A stretch of 64,000 nucleotides of DNA from Cristatella mucedo. Its lineage: Eukaryota; Bryozoa; Phylactolaemata; Cristatellidae. Under the pieces are notes generated by a model. It was not told the origin of the DNA. It did not search any database and saw only the letters and a program-made list of their open reading frames with translations. The stretch is taken from positions 1,022,001 to 1,086,000 of the forward strand of contig WPIO01000127.1 of NCBI GenBank assembly GCA_009760855.2, given 5' to 3'. Positions 34,440 to 43,945 of this stretch are shown piece after piece (positions within the stretch are counted from its first letter, which is position 1; each line of letters begins with the position of its first letter). Made by a program: the position numbers and the translations under genes.

Positions 34440-35548
34440 TGCCGTAGCCGCAGGTGCGACCTCTGGGAAAAGTGATTAAGGCCCGTGGAATAGGATATCA
34501 CTTCTATGCTGACGATACTCAGTTGTATTTGTCATTTAAACCGTCGGAATCTGCTGCAGCAACTGAGAAACTGAATGCTTGCATTGCCGATATTCGATCC
34601 TGGATGTCGGAAAACTTCCTGAAATTAAATGACGATAAACCGAACTGCTGCTCATAGGACACCCTAAGCGTGTAGCTGGATTAAAAGGCTTTGCTGTTCT
34701 AATAGGTGATGCTATTGTGCGACCTTCACCACGTGCTCGTAATCTAGGTGTCGTGTTCGACAGCTGCCTCAATTTCAAAAGCTTCATTCAGAAGACTGCC
34801 TCTACAGCTAGCCATCACATCCGATCCCTATCCAAGATTAGGAGCTGTCTCCCACAGTGGCTTGTAAAAAATTTAACTAGCTCTTTAGTTCTGTCTCGGT
34901 TTGATTATTGTAATTCCCTTTTGGCTGTGCTACCAAAGAAAGCTATTATGCCACTACAGCGGACTATGAATATGGCTGCAAGGCTGGTCTTCAAGTCCCA
35001 GCGGTTTGAGCACGTGCCACCTCTGCTGAAAGAGCTAGGATGGTTGCCGGTTGAGCAACGGATGCAAAGCAAAGTTCTTACGCTGACCCACAAGGCCGGC
35101 CACGGCTTGGCTCCTTCGTACCTAGCTGAACTGCTGCATCAGTTTCAGCCTGTTCGCGCCCTCAGGTCCTGTGTGGACAATAAATTAGCTGTCCCATTCC
35201 TGCGCTTAAAGACAGCTGGCGACAGAAGCTTTAGTTCTGCAGGTCCTAGACTGTGGAACTCGCTTCCACAATTCTTACGCAACGACAACTGCTCTCCTAC
35301 TGCTGACTATGGCACATCTTTTTCAGCGGTCCTGAGCTGCTACTTCCATGCTACTCACTACCTCAACTGCTCTCCTGACTCTGCTATGCTTGCCACTTTC
35401 TCTTTGTTGCGTGAGACGAAGTCTGTTGGGTACCGAATGCGTACCGAAAGCCGCTTAGGCTGTGAGTGCGCTATACAAAACTCTCCTGCGTAACACCCAC
35501 ATGGTCTTTATGACTTTGTGGAGTTACTGACGGAGATACATTACAGCG
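34440..35548 (+). mobile_element. LINE family 2, best copy
   Basis: Reverse transcriptase 3' half: FYADDTQLYLSF at 34500-34540 with catalytic YADD, and IRSWMSENFLKLNDDK. A short frameshift lies near 34640. A 258-codon frame at 34717-35493 then carries RNLGVVFDS, FDYCNSLLAVLP, LLKELGWLPVEQRMQSKVL, HGLAPSYLAELL and LWNSLPQFLRN. The 3' end has GTGCGCTATACAAAACTCTC, a stem-loop (GTAAC..CCACA / TGTGG..GTTAC) and GAGATACATTACA. It has no TTA tail, unlike family 1. The 5' half is missing. Confidence 0.92.
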
Positions 35549-35797
35549 TCAGCCGTTGCGTGCAACTCACTCGTAGCGTGAAGCCCAGAGTACAATTGAA
35601 TGATAATTGCATATAATTCCGGTCCCTGTGCGATGTAGTTCAGGAACCGAGAGGTTTTCCATTATCTTGCTGAACTAGCGTTTCACTTCTCCCTCCTTAA
35701 ATTTTGGCAGCCACCAGCCGGAATAATCGCAGAAAATTAACGTGAACTTCGTCTTAGCAGCCCAGCCATGTCCTGTCCTTTAGCTATGATAGTATAA
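35549..35797. other. No recognised feature
   Basis: Short unique stretch. Nothing was recognised. Confidence 0.4.
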
Positions 35798-35878
35798 TAA
35801 TAGTAATACATTTATATGGCCTCTCAAGAGAACTCAATCTCGTTCTAGACACTTTACACATGCTGTAAAGAAAGCATG
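35798..35878 (-). mobile_element. LINE family 1 tail remnant
   Basis: AGTATAATAATAGTAATACA is followed by TCTCAAGAGAACTCAATCTC and GTTCTAGACACTTTACACAT, a diverged 3' end in reverse orientation. Confidence 0.65.
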
Positions 35879-35963
35879 ATCATTCGGTTAGCTAGACTTG
35901 GGCAGTGCTGCTCAAGCCCCCTCCTGCCTTTCTCTCTCCACAGGCTTCCTTTCCACACAGCAG

Positions 35964-36119
35964 CCTACCTCCCTCAAGCTTATGTCCCAGTAGCCTACCT
36001 CTCTCAAGCTTATCTCCCCCTAGCCTACCTCCCTCAAGCTTATCTCCCCCTAGCCTACCTCCCTCAAGCTTATCTCCCTCTAGCCTATCTCCTTCAAGCT
36101 TATCTCCCCCCGGCCTTCC
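35964..36119. repeat. 30-bp minisatellite, about 5 units
   Basis: Five head-to-tail units of CCTACCTCCCTCAAGCTTAT plus CTCCCCCTAG have few differences. All three plus-strand frames stay open across it, giving artificial SLPPSS or AYLPQAYLPL repeats. No spacers are present, so it is not a CRISPR array. Confidence 0.92.
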
Positions 36120-36683
36120 TCTCAGAGCATGCCTGGCCTTTGCACGGTGGCTTCTGTGAATGCAAGGCCGGAGGCGTGTCGTCCGATTGGCAGGAGGCGT
36201 GTCGTCGGAGTGGCAGGAGACTCGTCGTCCGAAAACGGGGCAAGGGTTTGCCTAACTTCTGCCCTGTGGCGAGCTGTGCCTTACTTTGGCGGATGCAGTT
36301 CTTTCCGAGGCAGACTCATTGAATTCGTTGACCCCCAAGTGGCAAGTGCTCGTAATTTGAGTGTTCTCTCTGACTACCGTCTGACATATAAAGTTACATT
36401 GAATAGAACACATCCACAGTATGTCTTCCCGTTACATCCTTGTTCAGACGTTGGCAGCATTATAACAGGCCAAAGCTGTTGCTAGCTCCCTGATTTGCTT
36501 TTTGCAGACTGCGGCACCTTAAGCGTTGGCAGCATTAGCGAAAAAAGCCACCGCAACATTTTCTTGTCAACTGAGGCTGCACGCGTGTCAACTGTTGGCA
36601 ACTGAGGCTGGGATTGGTCAAAATAGGTTGGCTTATAAATAGATTGGTCCTTAGATCCCAGCGTTTCGGGCGGACGTCCTCTT
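36120..36683. other. No recognised feature
   Basis: Unique sequence with short local duplications (GGAGGCGTGTCGTCCGA-like at 36168-36225; CAACTGAGGCTG at 36579-36611). Confidence 0.4.
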
Positions 36684-36750
36684 TAATAATAATAATAATA
36701 TTGCACTTGATAAAGCGCCCTCAGAGAACTTAATCTCTTTCTAGGCGCTT
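36684..36750 (-). mobile_element. LINE family 1, minimal tail insertion
   Basis: Only the TAA-type tail and the terminal hairpin (TAAAGCGCCC ... TAGGCGCTT) are present, with no other element sequence. At about 65 bp it is the shortest copy in the window. Confidence 0.75.
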
Positions 36751-37334
36751 AAATGAGTTACGATTGTTCTCGATGTATCGAAAACAAAAACTTGCCCAAA
36801 ACTCCTATTCATCGCCGAAAGCTGCCGTGGCTGAGCTGTTCACTGCGGAAGCTGAACTGCTGTGTCGTGTCGTTTTCTTCATCAAATGACGACCTGCGTT
36901 GACCTCCTCTGTTTCTCTCCCGCTGTCTCCTGTCTCCGCTGGCTGCCGGGCTCCTCTCTTTTAACTGTTGCGTGAGATGAAATCGCAGTGCCTATTCGTC
37001 TTCGTGGCTCTCGAAGATTCGTCAGCGGCGCCACCGGGGCAGAATTAAGAATTCAATTTAAGCATTAATTGTAGAAGTAAGTTTCGCAGTCTAATACCCG
37101 TAGAGCGAACACGCTTTGTCTTCAGAAAGTTAGGACGTGTGCCCAGAATCGACGATTCTGATGAATTTTTGCGAAACCGTATACACTATGACCACTTGAA
37201 TATGCAAATAGGTGTATAGAATTTATCAGAAGCCAAAGCCAAACTTAAGCAGCAATCCGTGCTGTCAGCAAAGCTAAAAACCAGAAAAAGCTTTTTCTAA
37301 GCTACCTACAACTTAAAATTTGAAACGATCAAGG
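36751..37334. other. No recognised feature
   Basis: Unique AT-moderate sequence. No gene was recognised. Confidence 0.4.
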
Positions 37335-37485
37335 ATAAACCAGGAGGTAAGGTGCTCGCTCTTCACGACCAAGGTCGTGGGTTAGAATCCTTCAGTGGGC
37401 GATACTTTTTTGCCAACTACAAGCGGTTGTGATAGCCGATAAGGCTCTTCTGCCGCTATTCAAATGAGGCGGTTAAATCAGCTAA
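37335..37485 (+). mobile_element. SINE2 copy
   Basis: This contains GGTAAGGTGCTCGCTCTTCA, the B-box-like GGGTTAGAATCC, CAAGCGGTTGTGATAGCC and GGTTAAATCAGCTAA. It is close to the copy at 6650. Confidence 0.8.
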
Positions 37486-38027
37486 GATTATGGCCGGTCG
37501 GAATTTGCTATTTTAGATGGCCAGAGAGCATTAAGCATGCCATCTGTCAGGGCTGGGTTGTTTGAGGGGGCTACCGTTCGTCGGCTAGCTGAAGCAGCAT
37601 ACCAAATTAAATATTTCCTTTATAAACTATAGAATTGGCAGTGTTTCGGGGAGTGTGCATGCTCAACTAATGGCTAAAATTATCATTGCTTCTATTTTCG
37701 TTCGCGAACTCAAGAGCGTCATGGTAGGCGCTTCCGTCTTTTCTAGTCGTCGTGTATCCGAGTTAAGGCACAACGTCAAGATGGCTGGCTCTGGGACGCT
37801 CTGAGACTAAGCCAAGAGTCAAACCTTTATAGTCGACAGTAAACTTGGCAAGCACATGAAATAGAAAAGCTCGATATCACAGAAAGCAGGCGTTTATCTT
37901 ATATATTGCCAGCAGGATATTATTATGCCATAAGTTATTGTATTATTCTGATATCGTTGGTTATATTAGCCGGTTATGTTAGCTCTCAGATCTTTATCAG
38001 GACAGCGAGTAAGGTCTTGGTGAGCCG

Positions 38028-38175
38028 TGATGGCACATTAGGTAAGGCGGTTGCTTTCACGACCTCGTGGGTTCGATTCTTGCGGTGGGCGATCCTTTAT
38101 CGTCACCGCAAGCGGTGGTAATAGCCGTAAAGGCTATTCTGTCGCTAAACAAAAAGAGGCTTTTTAATCAGCTAG
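38028..38175 (+). mobile_element. SINE2 copy
   Basis: This has the A-box-like TGGCACATTAGGTAAGG, a consensus B box GGGTTCGATTC, CGCAAGCGGTGGTAATAGCC and TTTTTAATCAGCTA. It lies about 540 bp from the previous copy in the same orientation. Confidence 0.8.
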
Positions 38176-38299
38176 GAATTTTGTTGGCTGCAAGATCGGC
38201 TTTTATATTGTCGCATTAATTTCGGCAACAATAGAATTTTTATTAATTAAAGTGACCTTTACCCATGCGAAATCTAAGCTGTCGAGCGTGCATATATCT

Positions 38300-38450
38300 C
38301 CAACCCCTAACTCTGTTATTCATGTTGTTTATCAAGCATGATACCACTCACCATTTGATCGTGTTTCCTTTACAGCGAATGTAAAGCACCTACAAAGAGA
38401 TTGAGTTCTCTGGGGGTGCTTTATCAAGTGTAATATTATCATTATTATAA
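38300..38450 (+). mobile_element. LINE family 1 3' end
   Basis: CACCCCTAACTC-like text (as in the C-terminal and UTR part of other copies), then GTAAAGCACCTACAAAGAGA, TTGAGTTCTCTGGGGGTGCT, TTATCAAGTGTAATATTATC. Here the hairpin outer stem is AGCACC/GGTGCT in place of AGCGCC/GGCGCT, a paired change. Confidence 0.8.
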
Positions 38451-38499
38451 ACTTGTCCGAGCTGCCATAGCTTGATACCGAACTAGCTGATGGTCTCTG

Positions 38500-38645
38500 A
38501 AGGAGGTCAAACAGGATGTCAAAGCAGGAAGCAAGCTTTCTGGTCTCTGAAGAAGGTCAAGCAGGAGATCAAGCGGGAAACAAGCTGATGATCTGTGAAA
38601 ACGGTCAAGCAGGAAACAAGCTGGTGATCTCTAACCTGTCAGTTA
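38500..38645. repeat. Imperfect repeat of GGTCAAGCAGGAAACAAGCTG
   Basis: Three to four imperfect units with elements TCTGAAG-AGGTCAAGCAGG and AAACAAGCTGGTGATCTC. A 68-codon frame (38516-38722, ATG start) crosses it, with E-G-QAG-GNKL repeats. I do not call a gene: the periodicity is that of the DNA repeat, and there is no known domain. Confidence 0.5.
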
Positions 38646-39408
38646 CCAGCAGCGAGACTAGCGACAAGAAAGCTGTGTCCCTGCAATTTGAGGATCGTCT
38701 CGCAAATGAAAACCCTCATTGAATGGCATAGCCATTTTCAGATGAAGTTTCACTATATTTGAAGAACAATGAATTAATCTATGAAAATAAGTTAGGCTCG
38801 ATCAAAAGCATAAGAAATTTACCCACCACTGCTTCAGAAGAACATTCCTAGTGTCATTCTGCCCTGTCGACTATTGCTAAGGATCTCTTTCTTGGCCATA
38901 AATAAACTTTAGTGAAATTTGTTTTTAAGCTGGACATTCGACTTTTCTCTGAGCACAGAAATCAATTGTCACCCCAAGGCAATTTTTTCTTTTTCCACAT
39001 GATCGGTTTTCGTATGAACCGAAAAAGGAACCTACTGTAGCTTTGAGGGTAAATTTAGCACACGAGTTTCAAGTAAACAGCATGTATCTAATGGTGATGT
39101 CCAGCAGCTGAGTGCTGTTTGCTAGCTTCATTATTGTGCAGCTGACTAGCCACGATCTCAAGGAAGTGCTAACAGGGATATCTAGTAGACCTTTTTTATG
39201 CAGCAGGGATTATCATATTAGCCATGGAAGTGATTGTACCAATTGCTGAGCTCATTCGCGGGTTGCCATCCTATGCATATAAACCGTGCTCTAACCAGGA
39301 TAGAGTGTGTCCTGCTCTTTAAACATAGGTTGCACCTCGTTTGCTAGCTAGGCGGTTTCCTGATGGAGCAGTGTTTGATTAAGAAATTTGCTGACTTTTG
39401 ATATATGT
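38646..39408. other. No recognised feature upstream of the tRNA gene
   Basis: AT-rich unique sequence. No family repeat was recognised. Confidence 0.4.
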
Positions 39409-39480
39409 GGTTCCATGGTGTAACGGTTAGCACTCTGGACTCTGAATCCAGCAATCCGAGTTCAAATCTCGGTGGAACCT
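39409..39480 (+). tRNA. tRNA-Gln (anticodon CTG)
   Basis: A 72-nt cloverleaf decodes CAG. The acceptor stem GGTTCCA pairs perfectly with TGGAACC. The anticodon stem CTGGA/TCCAG encloses the loop CTCTGAA, with anticodon CTG. The T arm CCGAG/CTCGG encloses TTCAAAT. There is no intron and no encoded CCA. The A box (TGGTGTAACGG) and B box (GTTCAAATC) are intact, and a T5 polymerase III terminator follows at 39484-39488. It is therefore likely functional, in contrast to the tRNA-like SINE heads elsewhere. Confidence 0.97.
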
Positions 39481-39483
39481 GTG

Positions 39484-39488
39484 TTTTT
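39484..39488 (+). terminator. RNA polymerase III T-run terminator of tRNA-Gln
   Basis: TTTTT starts four bases after the tRNA 3' end, the usual distance for a polymerase III stop signal. Confidence 0.8.
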
Positions 39489-40186
39489 CATCCCAGTGCT
39501 TCTAAGTGTGGTTGCAGGCACGAAGACTGAGACAACAGGCCTAACAGGTAGACCTGATCAGTCCGTGCACTGACTGACATTGAGGTAACCTCCAGCTTGA
39601 GCCAAGGACTGAAAAGAAAGAGCCCAGGTAGCAAGGAGTCCACTGCTGCTGGCCACAGCTAATTACATTATCAGATCCAAGGTATAGTTAAGAGCTTTGC
39701 AAGTTTCCTCGGATTGATTTTCCAAGTTCATTGGAACAACGGACGAATTGACCAATTTCAAGCTTACATTTATCATCGGTACACTGTTAGCTGTGTGTGA
39801 GCAAGGACGACTAAATGTGAATACTGGGTGAGCTGCCAGCCAGTCGGCACTGCATGCTGCTGCTCCGACCCATCTGCCTTGCACGATGCAGCGTGTTCTG
39901 TCCTGAAGCCGTAGGTGAAGGGCTGCCTTTACGTGTCGGTGTCATTCCTTAATTAGGAGGCTCTTTGCAAGGCTGGTGCTAACGAACCACTGGGGGGGGG
40001 GTGCCTAGCAGAGGAGCCGGGGCGCCTGGGGTGGAAAAGAGCTGTAAGAAAGCCAGGCAGTCAGCCAAGTCTCTGCATGGAGAGGCCTCTGCATTTCCTA
40101 GGTTTTGAGGAAATAATCTAATGCAACTTTGCAATTGTTGATGTAGACAGGCAGAGAGACCAAACGGTTGATCCACACAGCAGAAC
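39489..40186. other. No recognised feature
   Basis: Unique sequence with a 9-base G run at 39993-40001. No coding motif was recognised. Confidence 0.4.
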
Positions 40187-40352
40187 TAGCTGACTTGTCA
40201 GCCTCTTTTTGTATAGCAGCACAATAGCCTTAAAGGCTATCACCACAGCTTGCAGTGGCAATAAAAAGTCGCCCAGTGCAGTTTTCGAACCCACGACCCC
40301 AGGACTCGTCGGGACCGAGGTTGTGAAGAGAAACCGCCTTACCTGGTGCCAT
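40187..40352 (-). mobile_element. SINE2 copy
   Basis: Reverse-complement matches include TAGCTGACTTGTCAGCCTC (tail), TGTATAGCAGCACAATAGCC, GGCTATCACCACAGCTTGCA and the B-box complement TTCGAACCCACGACC. Confidence 0.78.
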
Positions 40353-40395
40353 CATGGTCAAACGAGGTCAAGACTTGAACCCACGGCATCGATGG

Positions 40396-40501
<106 letters not shown>

Positions 40502-40689
40502 TGTGTCAGCACTTTGTTCCAAGGCTTGTAACCAAGAGTGATCACGTGTGGACGATCGAGGCAGGCCATGTGATGTTTGCCATGTCCTGCTTGATCACCT
40601 CCTCCGTGGATCAGCCATGTCATCGCTCCCCATCGCCTTCGTCAGCTCACTCAATCTGTATCGCCGTGTGGCCGTGACTGTCTACACGG

Positions 40690-40865
40690 TGCCCCTGCTT
40701 AAAATAGCCCAGCGACAAGGTGCTCAAACCTACGACCCGGGTCTCGGGTTGGAGTCATTCTTAACGATCTTTTATTACCTGCTGTAAGCCGAGTGTTAAC
40801 TGCAAATGCTTTTCTGTCACTATATAAATCAGAATAAGTGGATCTGTATTTTACTTTACTGAGGC
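40690..40865 (+). mobile_element. SINE2-like remnant
   Basis: Weak similarity only: ATAGCCCAGCGACAAGGTGC, CCTGCTGTAAGCCGAGTG and CTGTCACTATATAAATCAG. It is probably an old copy. Confidence 0.4.
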
Positions 40866-41917
40866 CGATCTGCTACCATTCAACTTAGGCCGTCGAATCA
40901 GCCGATCCCAACTCTACTATGGTTGCATTCCGACAATGTACTGGGAATTTCCTGGCGCCGACCGTGCAGACACTTGTATATTAGGTCGAGTTCGTTTATT
41001 GCAAAAGTAGCATCTCTTGCTGCAGCTCTACCGAGCCTTGAGTAGTTAGTAATCGGTACTCGTTTTGTCACGGATTTCCTCAAGAGCACCGGAAGTATGT
41101 GTGGCTTTCGTCTAAGCAGAGCCTGCGTGGCTTTGGATACGATCGATAGCCTTAAATATGCTTCGACTCGTGCGACAAAGAATGATCGAGAATAATCGCT
41201 GAATAGGCAGAGCAGTTGTGGACGCGAGTAGCGTGGAAGCCACGGATAAGCGAAAGAAAGGGCAGAAGTGTCTGCATCATGAGAAAAGATGGCGCCACTG
41301 TTTAGGAACTGTGAAATTAAAACATATCGCCAAATTATTCATACGAATTCTAGTCACGGGACTGCAGAGCAAGAACAGCTGCCCGAATATTTTCTTTGGT
41401 TAGCAAGTTCTTTCACTGATAATCAGTCTGAAGCGTCGGGTCTTCAAGTGCAGCCGCTCGTGCAGCCACTCGTTTTCTTCTTCAATCTCAGGGGTGCTAG
41501 GGCTTTGTCGTGGCTGCATTACCCCGATGTTCAACAAACGCTATCTATGTCTGGTTGCAATGCCTCAGGGTGAACCCAAAGAAGCCTCTGCCGGGTCGTA
41601 GCCAGAGAAGCACGAGAGAATGCAGTAATAGTGCACTTCATATTGCACTTGCACTTGATAATATGCTGAGATCCAGAACTTAATAGAGCAGTAATAGATA
41701 GCTCTGCTAGGCCAGTAATTGTAGCTGTATGTGACTGATGCTGAATGCAGTAAGTGTAGCATACAAGCGGTTTGTCGGTTTTTGCAGTGCCATTCCGAAG
41801 TTGGCTCAAGGTGCGGTCTGCCCGGCCATAGAACCGTCGGGGCACGCTGTAACTTTGTTTCGTGACGAAAGGTAATTAATTGTCAGCCACTCGACGGTTA
41901 CGACCTCAAGGCTCGAG
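40866..41917. other. Upstream of gene B, no recognised gene
   Basis: Unique sequence. The frames here show no motif. Any 5' untranslated exon of gene B could lie here, but it cannot be located from sequence alone. Confidence 0.4.
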
Positions 41918-42000
41918 CAGAGCGAGAGCCTCGTGGTCGCAGCGAGAGCCTCGTGGTCGCAGCGAGAGCCTCGTGGTCGCAGCGAGAGCCTCGGGTTCGT
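41918..42000. repeat. 20-bp minisatellite upstream of gene B
   Basis: Four units of CAGCGAGAGCCTCGTGGTCG, the last diverging to CGGGTTCG, lie 100-180 bp before the gene B start codon. They could lie in the promoter or 5' UTR. Confidence 0.88.
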
Positions 42001-42094
42001 GCTGCTAGCTGCAGTCGTTGCTCTCCCAGCAATCGCTCTCGCAGTATCCGCATCGGGCATCGATGCTCGTCGTCGTCATCGCCGTTGCAGGTGT

Positions 42095-42103
42095 ATGACA
42101 TGA
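42095..42103 (+). promoter_or_regulatory. Two-codon upstream frame overlapping the gene B start
   Basis: The sequence ATGACATGATGG holds an upstream ATG-ACA-TGA whose stop overlaps the main start (ATG at 42100 and again at 42103). If it is on the mRNA, this could reduce or tune initiation. A possible splice acceptor (GTTGCAG|GTG) lies just before it at 42090. Confidence 0.35.
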
Positions 42104-42586
42104 TGGTTCTAGGAGTCGAGTTCGCACCGCTGCGTATCCCGCTGGAGCGACGGCTGCAGACGGCCGCCGTGCTGCAGTGGGTCCTGTCCTTCCTGTTTCT
42201 CGGGTTCGGCTGCCAGTTCTTTGCCATATTCCTGGTGTTCACTCGCTTCTACTGGATTCCGCTGGCCTATCTGGCCTGGTACATGTACGACCGCGGACGG
42301 CACAGGCGAGGCGGCCGCCGGTGGCACTGGGTCCGCCGCTGGAGCGTGTGGCGCTACTTTTGCGACTACTTTCCGCTGGAGCTGGTGAAAACCGCCGACC
42401 TCGATCCGAAGAAGACGTACATCTTCGGTTGCCACCCTCACGGCATCGTCTGCGCCAGCTTCTTCGGCCACTTCGCCACCGAGGGAAGTGGCTTCTCGGA
42501 GAAGTTTCCAGGCATTGTGCCGCACCTGATCACGCTCGAGGGCCAGTTCAGCTTCCCGTTCTATAGAGACTACTTCATGATGACGG
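42100..42586 (+). CDS. Gene B exon 1
   Basis: This encodes the membrane N-terminus and the FGCHPHG active site. It ends MMTG with donor ACGG|GTCAGT in phase 1. Two consecutive in-frame ATGs make the exact start ambiguous by one codon. Confidence 0.93.
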
Positions 42587-43895
42587 GTCAGTGCCGACGA
42601 AGCCTCCCCGCGCTGCCGATGCCCTAAACAGCAGGGCGAGTCACGGGCGAGTCAGCTCGAGCGAGTGGGCTAGCGCCAGAGAAGCAAGCGCTAGATTCGT
42701 CGCGATGCTTCGCCTGGTAATGATGATGATGCCTGATGATGATGCCTGATGATGATGATGATGATGATGGTGCATGATGATGATGTCTGTTGCTGTCCCT
42801 GCTTGTCGCAGCATCGGCATCTGCATCGCATCGCTGGCGGCCGCTCTGCTTGGTGACTGGCTGACTTCATCTCGCGAGCGGCGATTTTTGCCGATGCCGG
42901 CAGCAAAGCAAGATCTTGCCTCTTCGGTGATCGTCGGCCGGCTCGGCCTTCGTCGTGTCGCGCGTCGCTTCTTGCGCTGCCCTGTCCCGCTGCTGCTCTG
43001 TCACTCTACCTCTGCAGTGCCGCGCCGCATGACCGGCAGCCGCCGCGGCCGTCGCGGCTGCGACCTTCGATTGCTTGCAGGAGCGTGCGGCTGCAGCAAG
43101 GAGAGCATCAAGTACATAATCGAAAAGAAAGGTCCCGGCTGCGCGGCCATGATACCGATCGGCGGCGCAGCCGAAGCGCTGGAAGCGAACCCGGGCGCAT
43201 TCACTCTCAACGTGCTGCACAGGACTGGCTTCGTCAAGCTAGCCCTCGAGACTGGGTACCGCCGCTGCCGCCGCCGCCGTTGCTGCTGCTCGTGGTGATG
43301 CTGCTGCTGCTCGACGTTTCCGACGTTTGTTGCTCCGACGTTTCATGTTTCCATGCCGTGCTCGTTTGGCCTAGTGGTTCAGGTGCTAGCCTCGAACTAA
43401 GGTCATGGTGAATCTATTTGATAGCCGAGGTCGTGGGCTCGAGCCCCATGACAAATGTGAAGTGCCTAAATGGGTATTTAGTTATCTTAGGCTCATACAG
43501 ATGAATTATATATAGCGAATGTAGGTATTTCAGTGCTGCATGTATTATTTCCTTTTTACAGTGCCTCTCTCGTGCCGGTCTTCAGCTTTGGGGAGAACGA
43601 CATATTCGTCCAGATGAGCAATCCTGAAGGCTCCACGTTAAAGTGGCTTCAACTGAAACTGATGAAGGTGTTTGGCTTCTCCATTCCCGTCTTCCACGGT
43701 CGGGGAGTGTTCAACTACACGTTTGGCATCCAGCCTTTTAGAAAACCAGGTCACACTGTAGGTAAGAAGCAATAGCAGCCATCTCATTTCCTGCTTCCGG
43801 CAGCCATCTCTAGATGACTGTCGAGAACAGCTAACCCTTGGGTCTTTACCTATATGTATACATATCGTTGTATATATATATATATATATATATAG

Positions 43896-43945
<50 letters not shown>

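Noticed and set aside
35964-36119. CRISPR-like repeat array
   Set aside because: Units abut directly with no variable spacers, and the DNA is animal.
41953-42099. Gene B protein starting further upstream in the same open frame
   Set aside because: The frame upstream of 42100 has no ATG that fits, runs through the 20-bp minisatellite, and the family N-terminus begins at the ATG pair 42100/42103.
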